Shown: positions 8,936 through 19,181 of the stretch, in pieces
Position numbering within the stretch: the first letter of the stretch is position 1
How the letters are laid out: each line of letters opens with the position of its first letter
NCBI RefSeq assembly: GCF_018383585.1
Contig: NZ_JAHAMK010000002.1
Location: 62,001 to 126,000, forward strand
Origin: Microvirga sp. 3-52
GTDB taxonomy: Bacteria > Pseudomonadota > Alphaproteobacteria > Rhizobiales > Beijerinckiaceae
Length of the DNA: 64,000 bases
Direction: 5' to 3'
Notes under the pieces: generated by a model
Databases searched by the model: none
What the model was told of the DNA's origin: nothing
Seen by the model: only the letters and a program-made list of their open reading frames with translations
Program-made: the position numbers and the translations under genes

Positions 8936-10074
8936 CAGGGTCTCTCCCAAAACATGAAAAGATCGGGGCCGACCTGCTCCTCGGCCCGGCAATCGAGAAG
9001 GTCCATCCGGTCCTGGAGCGACGGGCCGAGGGCGGGCACATCGCCCTGCCCCCTGGCCGAGCGGCCGGTGATCAGAACCAGTTCGTCGACGAGGTCGGCT
9101 TCGGCCAGCGCGTCCGCCAGAGCGGGACCGCCTTCGCTGAACACACGCGTGAGGCCGCGCGTGCCGAGGAGCTGCAGGGCTTCCGGCAGCAGGACGCGGC
9201 CGGTTTCATCGGCCGAGACCCGCAGCACCTCGACACCTTGCGCCGTCAGCGCTTTCTCCGCCGCGACCGGAGCCGCGACGGTGGTGACGATCCAGGTCGG
9301 AATATCGCCCGCACCGGCGACCACGCGAGCGGTCGGAGGCGTCCTCAGATTCGAATCCACGACGATGCGGACCGGCGAGCGGGCCTCGAGACCCGGCAGG
9401 CGGACGTTCAGCAGCGGATCGTCGGCGAGAACGGTGCCGACCCCGACCATGATGGCATCCGCGTGGGCGCGCATGAGGTGGACTTTCGCGTTGGCGACCT
9501 CGCCCGTGAGCATCAGGCGCGGGCCCCGGCGCGAACCGGCGAAGCCTTCGGTGCTCCGCGCGAGCTTCATCGTGACCGCAGGCCGCCCCTTCGTGACGCG
9601 GGTGATATGCCCGATATGGGCGCGGCGCGCATTCCTCGCGAGGCAGCCGACCGTCACGTCGATCCCGGCCTCCCGCAGCCGCGCATGGCCGAGCCCGGTA
9701 ACGCGCGGATCCGGATCCTCGAGAGCCGAGACCACCCGTGCCACGCCGGCCTCGACCACCGCGTCGGCGCAGGGCGAGGTCCTGCCGTGATGTGAGCAGG
9801 GTTCGAGGGAGACGTAGAGGGTCGCGCCCTTCGCGCGCGTCCCTGCGGCCGCCAGGGCCACGCGCTCCGCATGGGGCCGGCCGCCCGGCTGCGTCGCGCC
9901 CTGAGCGAGGATCACGGGGGCATCGCCGCTCTCGTCCACGACCACCGAGCCGACGGACGGATTGGGCCAGGTCAGGCCGAGATGGCGCTCGCCGAGAGCG
10001 ATCGCCAAGCGCATGAAGCGCTGATCCCGCGCGCTTCTCTCAGATGACTGCCCCTTGGCGCCGGCGGCGTTCAT
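8935..10074 (-). CDS. ribD: Bifunctional riboflavin deaminase/reductase RibD
   Basis: RibD deaminates the pyrimidine intermediate and reduces its ribosyl side chain, steps two and three of riboflavin synthesis. The 379-residue product has the N-terminal zinc deaminase domain with H68-A-E70 and the zinc cysteines C93 and C102 in [11 protein letters not shown]. The C-terminal NADPH reductase domain starts near residue 155, with the [19 protein letters not shown] signature and a late [11 protein letters not shown] motif. Its start overlaps the nrdR stop by four bases (ATGA) and its stop overlaps the ribE start, so nrdR-ribD-ribE is a tight translationally coupled run. It is full length with all catalytic residues. 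Confidence 0.95.
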   Translation of the reverse strand: MNAAGAKGQSSERSARDQRFMRLAIALGERHLGLTWPNPSVGSVVVDESGDAPVILAQGATQPGGRPHAERVALAAAGTRAKGATLYVSLEPCSHHGRTSPCADAVVEAGVARVVSALEDPDPRVTGLGHARLREAGIDVTVGCLARNARRAHIGHITRVTKGRPAVTMKLARSTEGFAGSRRGPRLMLTGEVANAKVHLMRAHADAIMVGVGTVLADDPLLNVRLPGLEARSPVRIVVDSNLRTPPTARVVAGAGDIPTWIVTTVAAPVAAEKALTAQGVEVLRVSADETGRVLLPEALQLLGTRGLTRVFSEGGPALADALAEADLVDELVLITGRSARGQGDVPALGPSLQDRMDLLDCRAEEQVGPDLFMFWERP

Positions 10075-10580
10075 TGCTCGGTCTGTACGCGCTTCTTCTT
10101 CGGTGGGGGCGGCAGGTCCTCGTCTCCCTCGCCTTCGGCCAGCTTGCCGAGAATCTCCTCGAAGTCCTTGGCCTCGCGGAAGTTCTTGTACACGGAGGCG
10201 AAGCGCACATAGGCCACGTCGTCCAGGCCCTTCAGCCCCTCCATGACGAGTTCGCCCACGGTCTCGCTCGGCACCTCGCCGTCGCTCATGCTCTCGAGCT
10301 GGCGCACGATGCCGTTGATCATCCGTTCCACCCGCTCGGGATCGACCGGACGCTTGCGGAGCGCAACCTCCACCGATTGCTGCAGCTTGTCCCGGTCGAA
10401 CGGCACCCGCCGGCCGGAACGCTTCAGGACCGTCAGCTCACGCAGCTGCACGCGCTCGAAGGTCGTGAACCGGCCGCCGCAATCCGGGCAGATGCGGCGG
10501 CGGCGGATGGACGAGGAATCGTCCGTGGGGCGGGAATCCTTCACCTGGGTGTCCAGGCTCCCGCAATAGGGACAGCGCAT
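10071..10580 (-). CDS. nrdR: Transcriptional repressor NrdR
   Basis: NrdR represses ribonucleotide reductase genes in response to dATP/ATP. The 169-residue product begins [13 protein letters not shown] and has the four zinc-ribbon cysteines C3, C6, C31 and C34, then RRR-type basic residues for DNA contact. The ATP-cone domain occupies about residues 49-139 and contains the VPFDRDKL motif. The C-terminal tail (LPPPPKKKR) is a low-complexity extension. It overlaps ribD by four bases and follows glyA at a distance of 216 bases, the classic alphaproteobacterial glyA-nrdR-rib order. No NrdR box was searched for beyond the window. Confidence 0.95.
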   Translation of the reverse strand: MRCPYCGSLDTQVKDSRPTDDSSSIRRRRICPDCGGRFTTFERVQLRELTVLKRSGRRVPFDRDKLQQSVEVALRKRPVDPERVERMINGIVRQLESMSDGEVPSETVGELVMEGLKGLDDVAYVRFASVYKNFREAKDFEEILGKLAEGEGDEDLPPPPKKKRVQTEQ

Positions 10581-10669
10581 CAGCCTTCTACCCGAAGATC
10601 CAGATCAACATTTTTCCAGGCCGCACATATCCGGAACGCGATGGCGGCCATCTGAGAACAACCACGAGC

Positions 10670-10759
10670 CGTCATGGCCGGGCCTGTCCCGGCCATCCCG
10701 ATCGGAAGAGCGCCGAACCTCGGACAATCGTCATCACCGGCCCAAGGCCCTTGATGACG
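10670..10759 (-). repeat. Family A intergenic quasi-palindrome, copy 2 (nrdR-glyA)
   Basis: Complete outer arms CGTCAT and ATGACG. The inner TCCCGAT arm is present, but its partner is eroded. Hairpin loops are CCTGT and CCAAG. It is oriented with the minus-strand genes on both sides and sits about 40 bases downstream of the glyA stop, where it could stabilise or end the glyA message. Confidence 0.85.
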
Positions 10760-10796
10760 AAGGTGCTGAATATCCGGCCACACTCCAACCCCTCGA

Positions 10797-12101
10797 TCAA
10801 CCGTAGATCGGGAACCGGCGGGTCAGCTCGTGAACGCGCTGCTTGACCGATTCCTCGACCGAGGCATTGGCCTCCTCCCCGTGCTGGGCGAGGCCGTCCA
10901 GGGTCTCGACGATCAATTCGCCCACCTTCTTGAACTCGGCCACGCCGAAGCCGCGCGAGGTGGCGGCGGGCGTGCCGAGGCGGATGCCGGAGGTGATCAT
11001 CGGCTTCTCGGGATCGAAGGGCACGCCGTTCTTGTTGCAGGTGATGTGGGCGCGGCCGAGCGCGGCCTCGGCCGCCTTGCCGGTGAGCTTCTTCGGGCGC
11101 AGGTCCACCAGCATCAGGTGGTTGTCCGTGCCGCCGGCCACGATGGCATAGCCGCCGGCCAGCATGGTGTCGGCCAGCACCTTGGCGTTGTCCACGACCG
11201 AGCGGGCGTAGAGCTTGAACTCGGGACGCAGGGCCTCGCTGAAAGCGACGGCCTTCGCGGCGATCACGTGCATGAGCGGTCCGCCCTGGAGTCCGGGGAA
11301 GATCGCGGAATTGACCTTCTTGGCGATGTCCTCGTCGTTGGTGAGGATCATGCCGCCGCGCGGGCCGCGCAGGGTCTTGTGGGTGGTGGTGGTGACCACG
11401 TGGGCGTGCGGAAACGGCGACGGATGGGCGCCGCCGGCCACGAGGCCCGCGAAATGCGCGATGTCGACCATGAAGAAGGCCCCGACCTCGTCGGCGATCT
11501 CGCGGAAGCGGGCGAAGTCCCAGAAGCGGGAATAGGCCGAGCCGCCGGCGACGATCACCTTGGGCTTGTGGGCGCGGGCGAGTTCTGCGACCTCGTCCAT
11601 GTCGATGATCTGGTCGCTCTCGCGCACCTTGTAGCTCACCACGTTGAACCACTTGCCGGACATGTTGACCGGGGAGCCGTGGGTCAGGTGGCCGCCGCAC
11701 GCGAGGTCCAGGCCCATGAAGGTGTCGCCCGGCTTCATCAGGGCCATGAACACGGCCTGGTTGGCCTGGGAGCCGGAATTGGCCTGCACGTTGGCGAATC
11801 GGCAGTCGAACAGGCGCTTGGCGCGCTCGATGGCCAGTTCCTCGGCCATGTCGACGAACTGGCAGCCGCCGTAGTAGCGGCGGCCCGGATAGCCCTCCGC
11901 GTACTTGTTGGTCATCACCGACCCCTGGGCTTCCAGGACGGCCCGGGAGACGATGTTCTCCGACGCGATCAGCTCGATCTCGTCGCGCTGGCGGCCGAGC
12001 TCGAGCCCGATGGCGCGGGCGATCTCGGGATCGCTGTCGGCGAGGCTCGCCGAGAAAAAGCTGTTGGACAGATGCTTTTGTGCCGCTTCACTCGCGCTCA
12101 T
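10797..12101 (-). CDS. glyA: Serine hydroxymethyltransferase
   Basis: GlyA interconverts serine and glycine with tetrahydrofolate, the main source of one-carbon units; in methylotroph-related bacteria it also feeds the serine cycle. The 434-residue PLP enzyme has the ELIASENI motif near residue 43, the [10 protein letters not shown] segment, [13 protein letters not shown] (about residues 212-224), and the Schiff-base lysine K242 in [16 protein letters not shown]. The C-terminus carries the [14 protein letters not shown] folate-site motif. It starts at [10 protein letters not shown]. Its leader is crowded by three tandem family A repeats, the densest cluster in the window, and it heads the nrdR-rib cluster. 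Confidence 0.97.
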   Translation of the reverse strand: MSASEAAQKHLSNSFFSASLADSDPEIARAIGLELGRQRDEIELIASENIVSRAVLEAQGSVMTNKYAEGYPGRRYYGGCQFVDMAEELAIERAKRLFDCRFANVQANSGSQANQAVFMALMKPGDTFMGLDLACGGHLTHGSPVNMSGKWFNVVSYKVRESDQIIDMDEVAELARAHKPKVIVAGGSAYSRFWDFARFREIADEVGAFFMVDIAHFAGLVAGGAHPSPFPHAHVVTTTTHKTLRGPRGGMILTNDEDIAKKVNSAIFPGLQGGPLMHVIAAKAVAFSEALRPEFKLYARSVVDNAKVLADTMLAGGYAIVAGGTDNHLMLVDLRPKKLTGKAAEAALGRAHITCNKNGVPFDPEKPMITSGIRLGTPAATSRGFGVAEFKKVGELIVETLDGLAQHGEEANASVEESVKQRVHELTRRFPIYG

Positions 12102-12274
12102 GGGTCACCTCGTTGTCCTGGGAGCCCGGCTGGAACCGGCCGCTCGATCCGAATTGCCCAGGCCTTTATCATGGCTGGCTTGGCCGCGCCAACCCGCCCT
12201 GGAGACATGCCTACTCGGCGGCGGAAATGCAACGGGCCGCCGGGGGCGACGGGCTGCCGGGAGGCAACGCGCCA

Positions 12275-12364
12275 CGTCATGGCCGGGCCTGTTCCGGCCA
12301 TCCCGATCGGATGAGCGCGGCGCTCTTCTTAATCGGGATCACCGGCACAAGGCCGGTGATGACG
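12275..12364 (-). repeat. Family A quasi-palindrome, copy 3 (first of three upstream of glyA)
   Basis: A complete element: CGTCAT and ATGACG outer arms, TCCCGAT / ATCGGGA inner arms, the GGCCGG-type hairpin with loop CCTGT and the ACCGGC hairpin with loop ACAAG. The central segment GAGCGCGGCGCTC is itself a small palindrome. Read on the minus strand it has the same orientation as glyA. Confidence 0.9.
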
Positions 12365-12418
12365 TCGAGGAGGTGATGACGGGGTGGGGCATGCCACTGT
12401 CCTTGGTCACACTCTCCT

Positions 12419-12508
12419 CGTCATGGCCGGCCTTGTGCCGGCCATCCCGATACTGAGAGGTGCTGTACCTTTCCGATCGGGATCACCGGGACAAGCCCGG
12501 TGATGACG
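12419..12508 (-). repeat. Family A quasi-palindrome, copy 4
   Basis: A complete element with CGTCAT / ATGACG ends and loops CTTGT and ACAAG that are exactly complementary. The central linker is diverged from the usual GCGCGGCGC. It has the same orientation as copies 3 and 5. Confidence 0.9.
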
Positions 12509-12601
12509 TGGAGGAGGTGACGACGTGGAGGGAGAAGTGAAAGGCTGCGGCTCGTCCGGCGTCGTCCATCATCCGCCCGCAGACGTCATCACACCCTCAC
12601 A

Positions 12602-12692
12602 CGTCATGGCCGGGCTTGACCCGGCCATCCCGATGCTGTGAGACGCAGCGCTCCACACAATCGAGATCACCGGCACAGGGCCGGTGATGACG
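12602..12692 (-). repeat. Family A quasi-palindrome, copy 5
   Basis: A complete element whose right end lies 28 bases from the stop of the RTX gene at 12720. Loops are CTTGA and ACAGG, so loop complementarity is partly lost. Its position and orientation would let the first hairpin follow the RTX message. Confidence 0.88.
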
Positions 12693-12719
12693 GGGCGACC
12701 GGAGCGTCGGTCCGGCGCC

Positions 12720-14387
12720 TCAGATGACGAAGAAGTCCGTGTTCTTGAGGCCGAGCTTGGTCGACAGCGTGGCGATCTGGATCGCCTGGTAGCGGTGACC
12801 GCTGCCGTCCTGGTCGTAGAGCAGCGCGCCGGTGTTCTTGTTGTAGACGATCCGGTCGTCCACATCGTGCGCCGCCGACTTCGTGCTCGCATAGAAGGCG
12901 CCCTTCGACAGCACGCCCTTCTTGGTGATCCCCTTGAAGACGCTCTTCTTCAGGTGGATGGTGTCGTCCGTCACGCTGAAGTCGGTGATCCGGTCCAGGT
13001 TGTAGCGCTTGTTCGCCGTGTTGGTCTTCGCCAGCTTCGCGTCGAACACGAACACGTCCTGGCCGAGAGCACCGGTCAGCGTGTCGTTGCCCAGCCCGCC
13101 GTAGAACCTGTCGCTGCCGTTCTCGCCGGCGAGCGTATCCCTGCCGGTCGTGCCGAAGAGCGTCAGCGGGTTCTCCTCCACGACGTTCGCGATATCGATG
13201 GTGAAGGCCTGGCTCGTCCTGCCGCCATAGGCGTCCTTGGCCTCGACCGTGACGGCCACCTGACGGGCGCCGGCCTCGAAATCGAGCCCCTTCACCAGCA
13301 CGAGGTTGCCACCGTCGAGCTTGAACGTGCCGCTCGGGTCGACCAGCGAATAGGTGAGCGCATCACCATCCGCGTCGCGGGCCGACAGGGAGAGCACCGG
13401 CGTGTTCACCTGGGCCGTCTCGGCCAGCACCCTCGTGGACAGGTTGAGGCTGTCGGGGGCGGCGTTGGACAGCACGACGGTCTGATCCGTGAACTTCGCG
13501 AAGCGGACGTTCTTCAGGGTGTCAGTCCCGCTCACGCCTACATTATCCTTGATCGTACTCACACCGTTGAGGGTGGTGATGGTAAAGTCGGCCCGGGCTC
13601 CGACATACAGCGCAACATCGCCGCCCCCGCCTCCGTCGATTGAGTCGTCCCCTATACCACCATCGAATGTCTCAGCAGAGGCGCCGCCGAAGGCCGTATC
13701 ATTGCCGCCGCTTAGCAAAAGAGCTCCTCTGACCGACCCGAACCGCCCGTCGTAGAAATCGGACTCATTGAAGAACTCGATGCCAACGATCCCCCCCTCA
13801 AGGTGACCGTTATTCTGTATGACCATGGTACCGCTGGTGCTGCGGATCGCAGAACGATCTGTGCCGATGATCGTGCCTGTATTCACGATGGTGCAGACCT
13901 GTCCCGATACATGCAGGCCGGACTTGACACCCGTTATCGATCCGGAATTAACGATAAGGCCGTCTCCTACAGATAACACACCATGGTCGACGGTTCCGAC
14001 TAAACTCCCTTCATTATATAGTTTGTTGCCGAAACTCCCGTTTCCACCCATTTCGACAGCAATGGACCCTTTGATATCGCCGCTGTTCTTGAGAGTATTT
14101 CCACTGGAGCCCTGGAATACAGCAGTCCTTTCACTTGATACCTTACCAGAAACGACGATGTTGCTAGATTGCGTTTCGATTGCGGCAAACGAACCCGTGT
14201 TCATCACGGTACCAACGATCGTAATCTTGGCACCCGACGATCCTGCCGAGTCGATCGCGCGCGCGCCTGCAACGTTGATGCTCCCTGTTGCTGCGACCAA
14301 AACGACATCGCTAGCACCAATTGGGAGGGTTGAGATCCTGTTGTTCGTAATAATGTGGTCAGTCACCGGAATCTCCAAAAAATCCAA
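12720..14387 (-). CDS. Large RTX protein with beta-solenoid, cadherin-like and calcium-binding repeats
   Basis: A 555-residue, probably secreted protein; function unknown. From the N-terminus: about six NxG turns (N63, N101, N125, N147, N169, N192; spacing mostly 22-24) that look like a right-handed beta-solenoid; a first RTX block with GGND/GGIGDDSIDGG near 226-258; a cadherin-like domain near 320-410 with the ARDADGDALTYSL motif; a second RTX block (GLGNDTLTG) near 420-455; and the C-terminal domain shared with the RTX proteins at 45556 and 53500, ending TDFFVI. No signal peptide is seen, as expected for type I secretion, whose signal is C-terminal. The 5' half is visibly richer in A/T than its surroundings. 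The start MDFLEIPVTD is the only reasonable one. Confidence 0.8.
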   Translation of the reverse strand: MDFLEIPVTDHIITNNRISTLPIGASDVVLVAATGSINVAGARAIDSAGSSGAKITIVGTVMNTGSFAAIETQSSNIVVSGKVSSERTAVFQGSSGNTLKNSGDIKGSIAVEMGGNGSFGNKLYNEGSLVGTVDHGVLSVGDGLIVNSGSITGVKSGLHVSGQVCTIVNTGTIIGTDRSAIRSTSGTMVIQNNGHLEGGIVGIEFFNESDFYDGRFGSVRGALLLSGGNDTAFGGASAETFDGGIGDDSIDGGGGGDVALYVGARADFTITTLNGVSTIKDNVGVSGTDTLKNVRFAKFTDQTVVLSNAAPDSLNLSTRVLAETAQVNTPVLSLSARDADGDALTYSLVDPSGTFKLDGGNLVLVKGLDFEAGARQVAVTVEAKDAYGGRTSQAFTIDIANVVEENPLTLFGTTGRDTLAGENGSDRFYGGLGNDTLTGALGQDVFVFDAKLAKTNTANKRYNLDRITDFSVTDDTIHLKKSVFKGITKKGVLSKGAFYASTKSAAHDVDDRIVYNKNTGALLYDQDGSGHRYQAIQIATLSTKLGLKNTDFFVI

Positions 14388-14460
14388 TGACTTCGTAGAT
14401 ATACGTTATTGCGTTTCTGTCAATAAACCAGATGCATGAAGGCGTTCCGACTAGACCAAA

Positions 14461-14485
14461 CGAAAAGGCGGCCCGAGAGCCGCCC
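14461..14485 (-). terminator. Rho-independent terminator of the L,D-transpeptidase gene
   Basis: On the minus strand a 6-bp GC stem (GGCGGC / GCCGCC, loop TCTCGG) is followed directly by TTTTCGTTT. It lies about 50 bases after the stop at 14538 and upstream of the RTX gene, insulating the two. Confidence 0.8.
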
Positions 14486-14537
14486 TGTCGTTCAAATCGC
14501 GAAGACTCGAGCCGTTCACCGGCTCGCATCCCGTTCT

Positions 14538-15797
14538 TTAGTTCTGCAGGAACATCTCTTCGTCCGGCTCGGTCGGGGTGCGGCTGGCGACCGGGATCGC
14601 GTTGCCGAGGCCGTCCTTGTTGTAGATGTCGTCGCGGAACTGGACGAGGCCGTCCGGGGTCGCCCAGGCGGTCATGTAGATCCAGTGGATCGGAACGGCC
14701 TGCGCCAGGCGGGCGTCGATGCGCTCGCCGGACTTGAAGGTGGCGTCGATCTGCTCGCGGGACCAGCCGGGGGTGTCCTTCAGGAGCCACTCGATGTAGT
14801 CGCGCACGTTCTGGATGCGGATGCAGCCCGAGGAGACGAAGCGGAAATCGTCGCCGAAGATGCCCTTGGAGGGCGTGTCGTGCATGTACACGCCGTGCTG
14901 GTTCGGGATGTTGATGCGCACGAACCCCATGGAGTTCAGGTCGCCGCCCGGATCCTGGCGGAAGCGGTAGCGGGTCGCCTCGTCCGAGAACCAGTTGATC
15001 TGGCTGGAGGGAACCTCCTGGCCGGCCGCATTGAAGATGCGGATCCGGTTCTCCGTCAGGTAGTTCGGCTCCTTCTGCATCTTCGGGATGAGGTCCTTCT
15101 TCACCACCGACGCGGGAGCCGTCCAGAACGGGTTGAAATTGACCTCGACCACCTTCGAGTTCAGCAGCGGCGACTGGCGGTCGATCTTGCCGACGCCGGC
15201 GGCGTGGCGGGTGTGGACGACGCCGCCCTCCACCGTCTCCACGAGAGCGGCGGGAATGTTGGCCACCGCGTACCGGTTGGGAAGCCCGCTGCCGATGAGG
15301 GTGCGCAGGCGGGCCACGTTGATCTCGAGCTGGCGGATGCGCATCTCGACCGGGACGTTCATGGCGGCCACGGTCGGAGCCGACACGGTGCCGGTGGAGC
15401 TGATTCCGTGGCGGGCCTGGAAGCGGCGCACGGCAGCCTCGACGTAGGAATCGTAGATCGGCGATTCGCCGGCCGCCTGGTCGAGATCGCCCGTGATGAT
15501 GAGGCGCTGGCGAAGGGCCACGACGGCCGGGCTTTTCGAGCCGACGCGCAGGCCCTGGACGCCCTGGACCGGCTGCCAGCCGCCGCGGGCGGCGATGTTG
15601 CGGTAGTACTCGATCATCTGCTCGGTGGCGGCGAGCGCCTCCGCGGACAGCATCGGGGTCGAGGTCCGCTGCACGCGGGTGCGGGACACCGCCTCGTAGT
15701 TCTGCGACCACTCGGCCTGGCTCTGGGCCAGGGCTCCAGTAGCCGGCGTGAAGATCAGGGCGAGCGATCCGGTCAGGAGGGTACGGCGAGAGAACAT
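14538..15797 (-). CDS. L,D-transpeptidase (YcbB/LdtD-like, peptidoglycan-binding plus YkuD)
   Basis: The enzyme makes 3-3 cross-links in peptidoglycan in the periplasm. 419 residues: an N-terminal export signal with a twin-arginine start (MFSRRTLLTG, cleavage probably after ALA near residue 24); a scaffold region; a PG_binding_1 domain near 85-150 (LRVGSKSPAVVALRQRL); and the YkuD catalytic domain near 195-370 with the YMHDTPSK motif and the catalytic cysteine in SSGCIRIQN at about residue 324. Length and order match the large LdtD-type rather than the short ErfK type. It is transcribed alone: a strong terminator follows, and a 260-base gap precedes it. Twin-arginine export is inference from the RR pair. 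Confidence 0.9.
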   Translation of the reverse strand: MFSRRTLLTGSLALIFTPATGALAQSQAEWSQNYEAVSRTRVQRTSTPMLSAEALAATEQMIEYYRNIAARGGWQPVQGVQGLRVGSKSPAVVALRQRLIITGDLDQAAGESPIYDSYVEAAVRRFQARHGISSTGTVSAPTVAAMNVPVEMRIRQLEINVARLRTLIGSGLPNRYAVANIPAALVETVEGGVVHTRHAAGVGKIDRQSPLLNSKVVEVNFNPFWTAPASVVKKDLIPKMQKEPNYLTENRIRIFNAAGQEVPSSQINWFSDEATRYRFRQDPGGDLNSMGFVRINIPNQHGVYMHDTPSKGIFGDDFRFVSSGCIRIQNVRDYIEWLLKDTPGWSREQIDATFKSGERIDARLAQAVPIHWIYMTAWATPDGLVQFRDDIYNKDGLGNAIPVASRTPTEPDEEMFLQN

Positions 15798-16057
15798 GAG
15801 CGCAGGCTCTTCCCGGTTAGATGTTGTCGGTCATGGAAGCGGCGGACGGGTGTCCGCATCTGCCCCCTTCCCAGCGATAAGTGCCGGGATAGGATTAAGG
15901 AACGGTATCGAAAACGAGGAACATCGGGGCCGTTTTATGGCAACCCGGCCTGCCCGGTGCGCCACGCGCCTCGAAACCGCCTTTCCCGCCTATGTAACTT
16001 TGAACTGTGTTCTTGAGGATACACTTCTGCGTGAGGAGGCCGGCAGGCTGCACGCGA

Positions 16058-16519
16058 TCAGTGGCCTTCCTGGGCGGCCAGCCACGAGACGCCGAGATAG
16101 ACCGCCATCAGCGTCAGGAAGAACGCCAGCGTCATGACGCCGCCGGTGACGATCCCCGGGAAGAACGCGGCCAGAATCAGGTGGCTCATGACGGCGAGCA
16201 GCCACATGATTCCGCCCCAGGTGCTCGCCATCCAGAGACCGACCGCCGCGACCAGGTCGATCAGGGCGAAATAGATGATGGTGGCCTGATAGCCCGTCGA
16301 GCGCCCCTCGAACTGCCCGATCGGTGTCCAGACGCCGAGGATCACCGCCCAGGCGCTCAGGCCCTTCATGATCCACAGAATCGCCAGGACCCGCATGAAC
16401 CAGGTGAGAACGAAGCTCCAGCGCATGACGGTGGTTGCGGCGGGGCGCTCCTCGATCCGGTCGGACAGATACTCCCGGGCCGCATGGGTCGATGGGTTCT
16501 GGCTGCCGTTGCGGGGCAT
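16058..16519 (-). CDS. DUF6163 family membrane protein
   Basis: A 153-residue integral membrane protein starting MPRNGSQNPS, with four hydrophobic segments at about residues 33-53, 70-90, 95-115 and 118-140. It contains RWSFVLTWFMRVLAILWIMKG and a FPGIVTGG turn. It matches a family of unknown function seen near hemB in Hyphomicrobiales. Its start overlaps the stop of the upstream enoyl-CoA hydratase-type gene by one base (TGATG), so the two are co-translated. An in-frame extension to 16609 lies within the neighbour gene and is unlikely. No function can be assigned. Confidence 0.75.
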   Translation of the reverse strand: MPRNGSQNPSTHAAREYLSDRIEERPAATTVMRWSFVLTWFMRVLAILWIMKGLSAWAVILGVWTPIGQFEGRSTGYQATIIYFALIDLVAAVGLWMASTWGGIMWLLAVMSHLILAAFFPGIVTGGVMTLAFFLTLMAVYLGVSWLAAQEGH

Positions 16520-17571
16520 CAGGCGATCTCCAGTTCCCGTTCGCCGAGGCTTGCGAAGTGATGGTCGATTACCGCCCGGTCCACTTCCTCCAGGGAGGCA
16601 GGCTGCCATCGCGGCTGGTTGTCCTTGTCGACCAGGACCGCCCGCACGCCCTCGTGGAAGTCGTGGCCGTCACTGATCCGGGACACGATGCGGAACTCGG
16701 TCTTCATCGCGTCCTCGAAATCCATCGCTGCACCGCGGCGGACCTGCTCGAAGGCCAGATTCATGCTGGTCGGCGACTTCGTCCGCATGCCGGCAGCGGT
16801 TTTCGCGGCGAACTCCGAGCCCTCCCCGGCAAACCGGTCGAGGCGGGCCAGGATGTCGATGACGCTGTCGGCGGAGAAGCAGGCGTCGATGAGGTCCCTC
16901 TCGGCCTCCAGAGGAGCCTGATCGGGATCGGTCGCGACCCGGGACAGGGCTACCTCGACGGGGTCTCCGGCGATCAACGCCTCCCGCAGACCGTCGATGT
17001 TCCCGCTCGCCACGGCGTGCGTCGCCAGACCGAGCATCATCGCGTCGGCGCGCCTCACGCGCTCGCCCGTCAGCGCGAGGTACATGCCCGTCTGTCCCGG
17101 CAGCCGCGGGAGCGCATAGGTCCCGCCCACATCCGGGAAGAACCCGATCCCGACCTCCGGCATGGCGAAGAGGTAGCGATCCCCCGCCACCCGCACCGTG
17201 CCGTGCAGGGACAGGCCGACGCCCCCGCCCATGCAGATCCCGTCGACGAGGGAGACATACGGCTTCGGATAGCGCTTGATGGCGACGTTGAGCTGGTACT
17301 CCTCGCGCCAGAAGGCGAGCGCCTCGTCGCGCTTGCCGGCCCGCAGGTCTTCCGTGAGCTGCCGGATGTCGCCGCCGGCGCAGAAGGCCTTCTCGCCCGC
17401 GCCCTGGACGACGATCCGGGTCACGGCGGGATCCTGGGCCCAAGCGTCGAGCGCCCGGCGCATCTCGCGCACCATCGCGAGGTTCAGCGCATTGAGCGCT
17501 TTCGGACGGTTGAGCGTGACGAGGCCTGCCTCGCCCTGCCTCCCGCAGAGCACTTCGACGCTCTCGTCCAT
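16519..17571 (-). CDS. 3-hydroxyisobutyryl-CoA hydrolase-type crotonase
   Basis: A 350-residue member of the crotonase superfamily. The extended C-terminal half (ECH_2 type) and the GICMGGGVGLSLHG and MPEVGIGFFPDVGGTY motifs fit 3-hydroxyisobutyryl-CoA hydrolase, which works in valine breakdown; a plain enoyl-CoA hydratase would be ~260 residues. The oxyanion-hole segment is FCAGGDIR near residue 66. The start MDESVEVLC at 17571 is supported by AAGGAG six bases upstream; an in-frame ATG at 17661 is not. It is coupled to the DUF6163 gene and divergent from hemB. The exact substrate is inference from length and motifs. Confidence 0.85.
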   Translation of the reverse strand: MDESVEVLCGRQGEAGLVTLNRPKALNALNLAMVREMRRALDAWAQDPAVTRIVVQGAGEKAFCAGGDIRQLTEDLRAGKRDEALAFWREEYQLNVAIKRYPKPYVSLVDGICMGGGVGLSLHGTVRVAGDRYLFAMPEVGIGFFPDVGGTYALPRLPGQTGMYLALTGERVRRADAMMLGLATHAVASGNIDGLREALIAGDPVEVALSRVATDPDQAPLEAERDLIDACFSADSVIDILARLDRFAGEGSEFAAKTAAGMRTKSPTSMNLAFEQVRRGAAMDFEDAMKTEFRIVSRISDGHDFHEGVRAVLVDKDNQPRWQPASLEEVDRAVIDHHFASLGERELEIA

Positions 17572-19009
<1,438 letters not shown>

Positions 19010-19034
19010 CCATTACTGGCTATGTTCCCTGCCT

Positions 19035-19124
19035 CGTCATCACCGGCCTTGTGCCGGTGATCCCGCTTGGAAAAGCGCGGCGCCTTACAGGATCGGGATG
19101 GCCGGGACGGGTCCGGCCATGACG
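19035..19124 (+). repeat. Family A quasi-palindrome, copy 7 (hemB to permease)
   Basis: A complete element with CGTCAT and ATGACG ends, central AAGCGCGGCGCC, first loop CTTGT and second loop ACGGG (complementary if G-U pairs are allowed). It is oriented with the flanking plus-strand genes and lies between the hemB stop and the next start. Confidence 0.9.
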
Positions 19125-19181
19125 CGGGAGGGGGCCACCCAACCGGATCACCCCTGCCCCTCCCTGCAAGGGCGAGGGAAA

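Larger units (their letters stand above)
12102..12719. other. 618-base gap between glyA and the RTX gene, largely repeats
   Basis: This interval contains three family A elements (copies 3-5) separated by 54 and 93 bases, leaving about 170 bases directly upstream of glyA (12102-12274) for its promoter. I see no convincing coding frame, riboswitch or RNA gene. Short open frames here run through the repeats. Confidence 0.7.

Noticed and set aside
10830-12314. A 494-residue open frame on the plus strand opposite glyA
   Set aside because: It is an antisense shadow of a GC-rich gene with strong third-position bias; its composition (His, Gly, Asp, Val rich) matches no family and glyA is certain.
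16519-17571. Plain enoyl-CoA hydratase annotation
   Set aside because: The 350-residue length and ECH_2-type C-terminal half fit 3-hydroxyisobutyryl-CoA hydrolase better.
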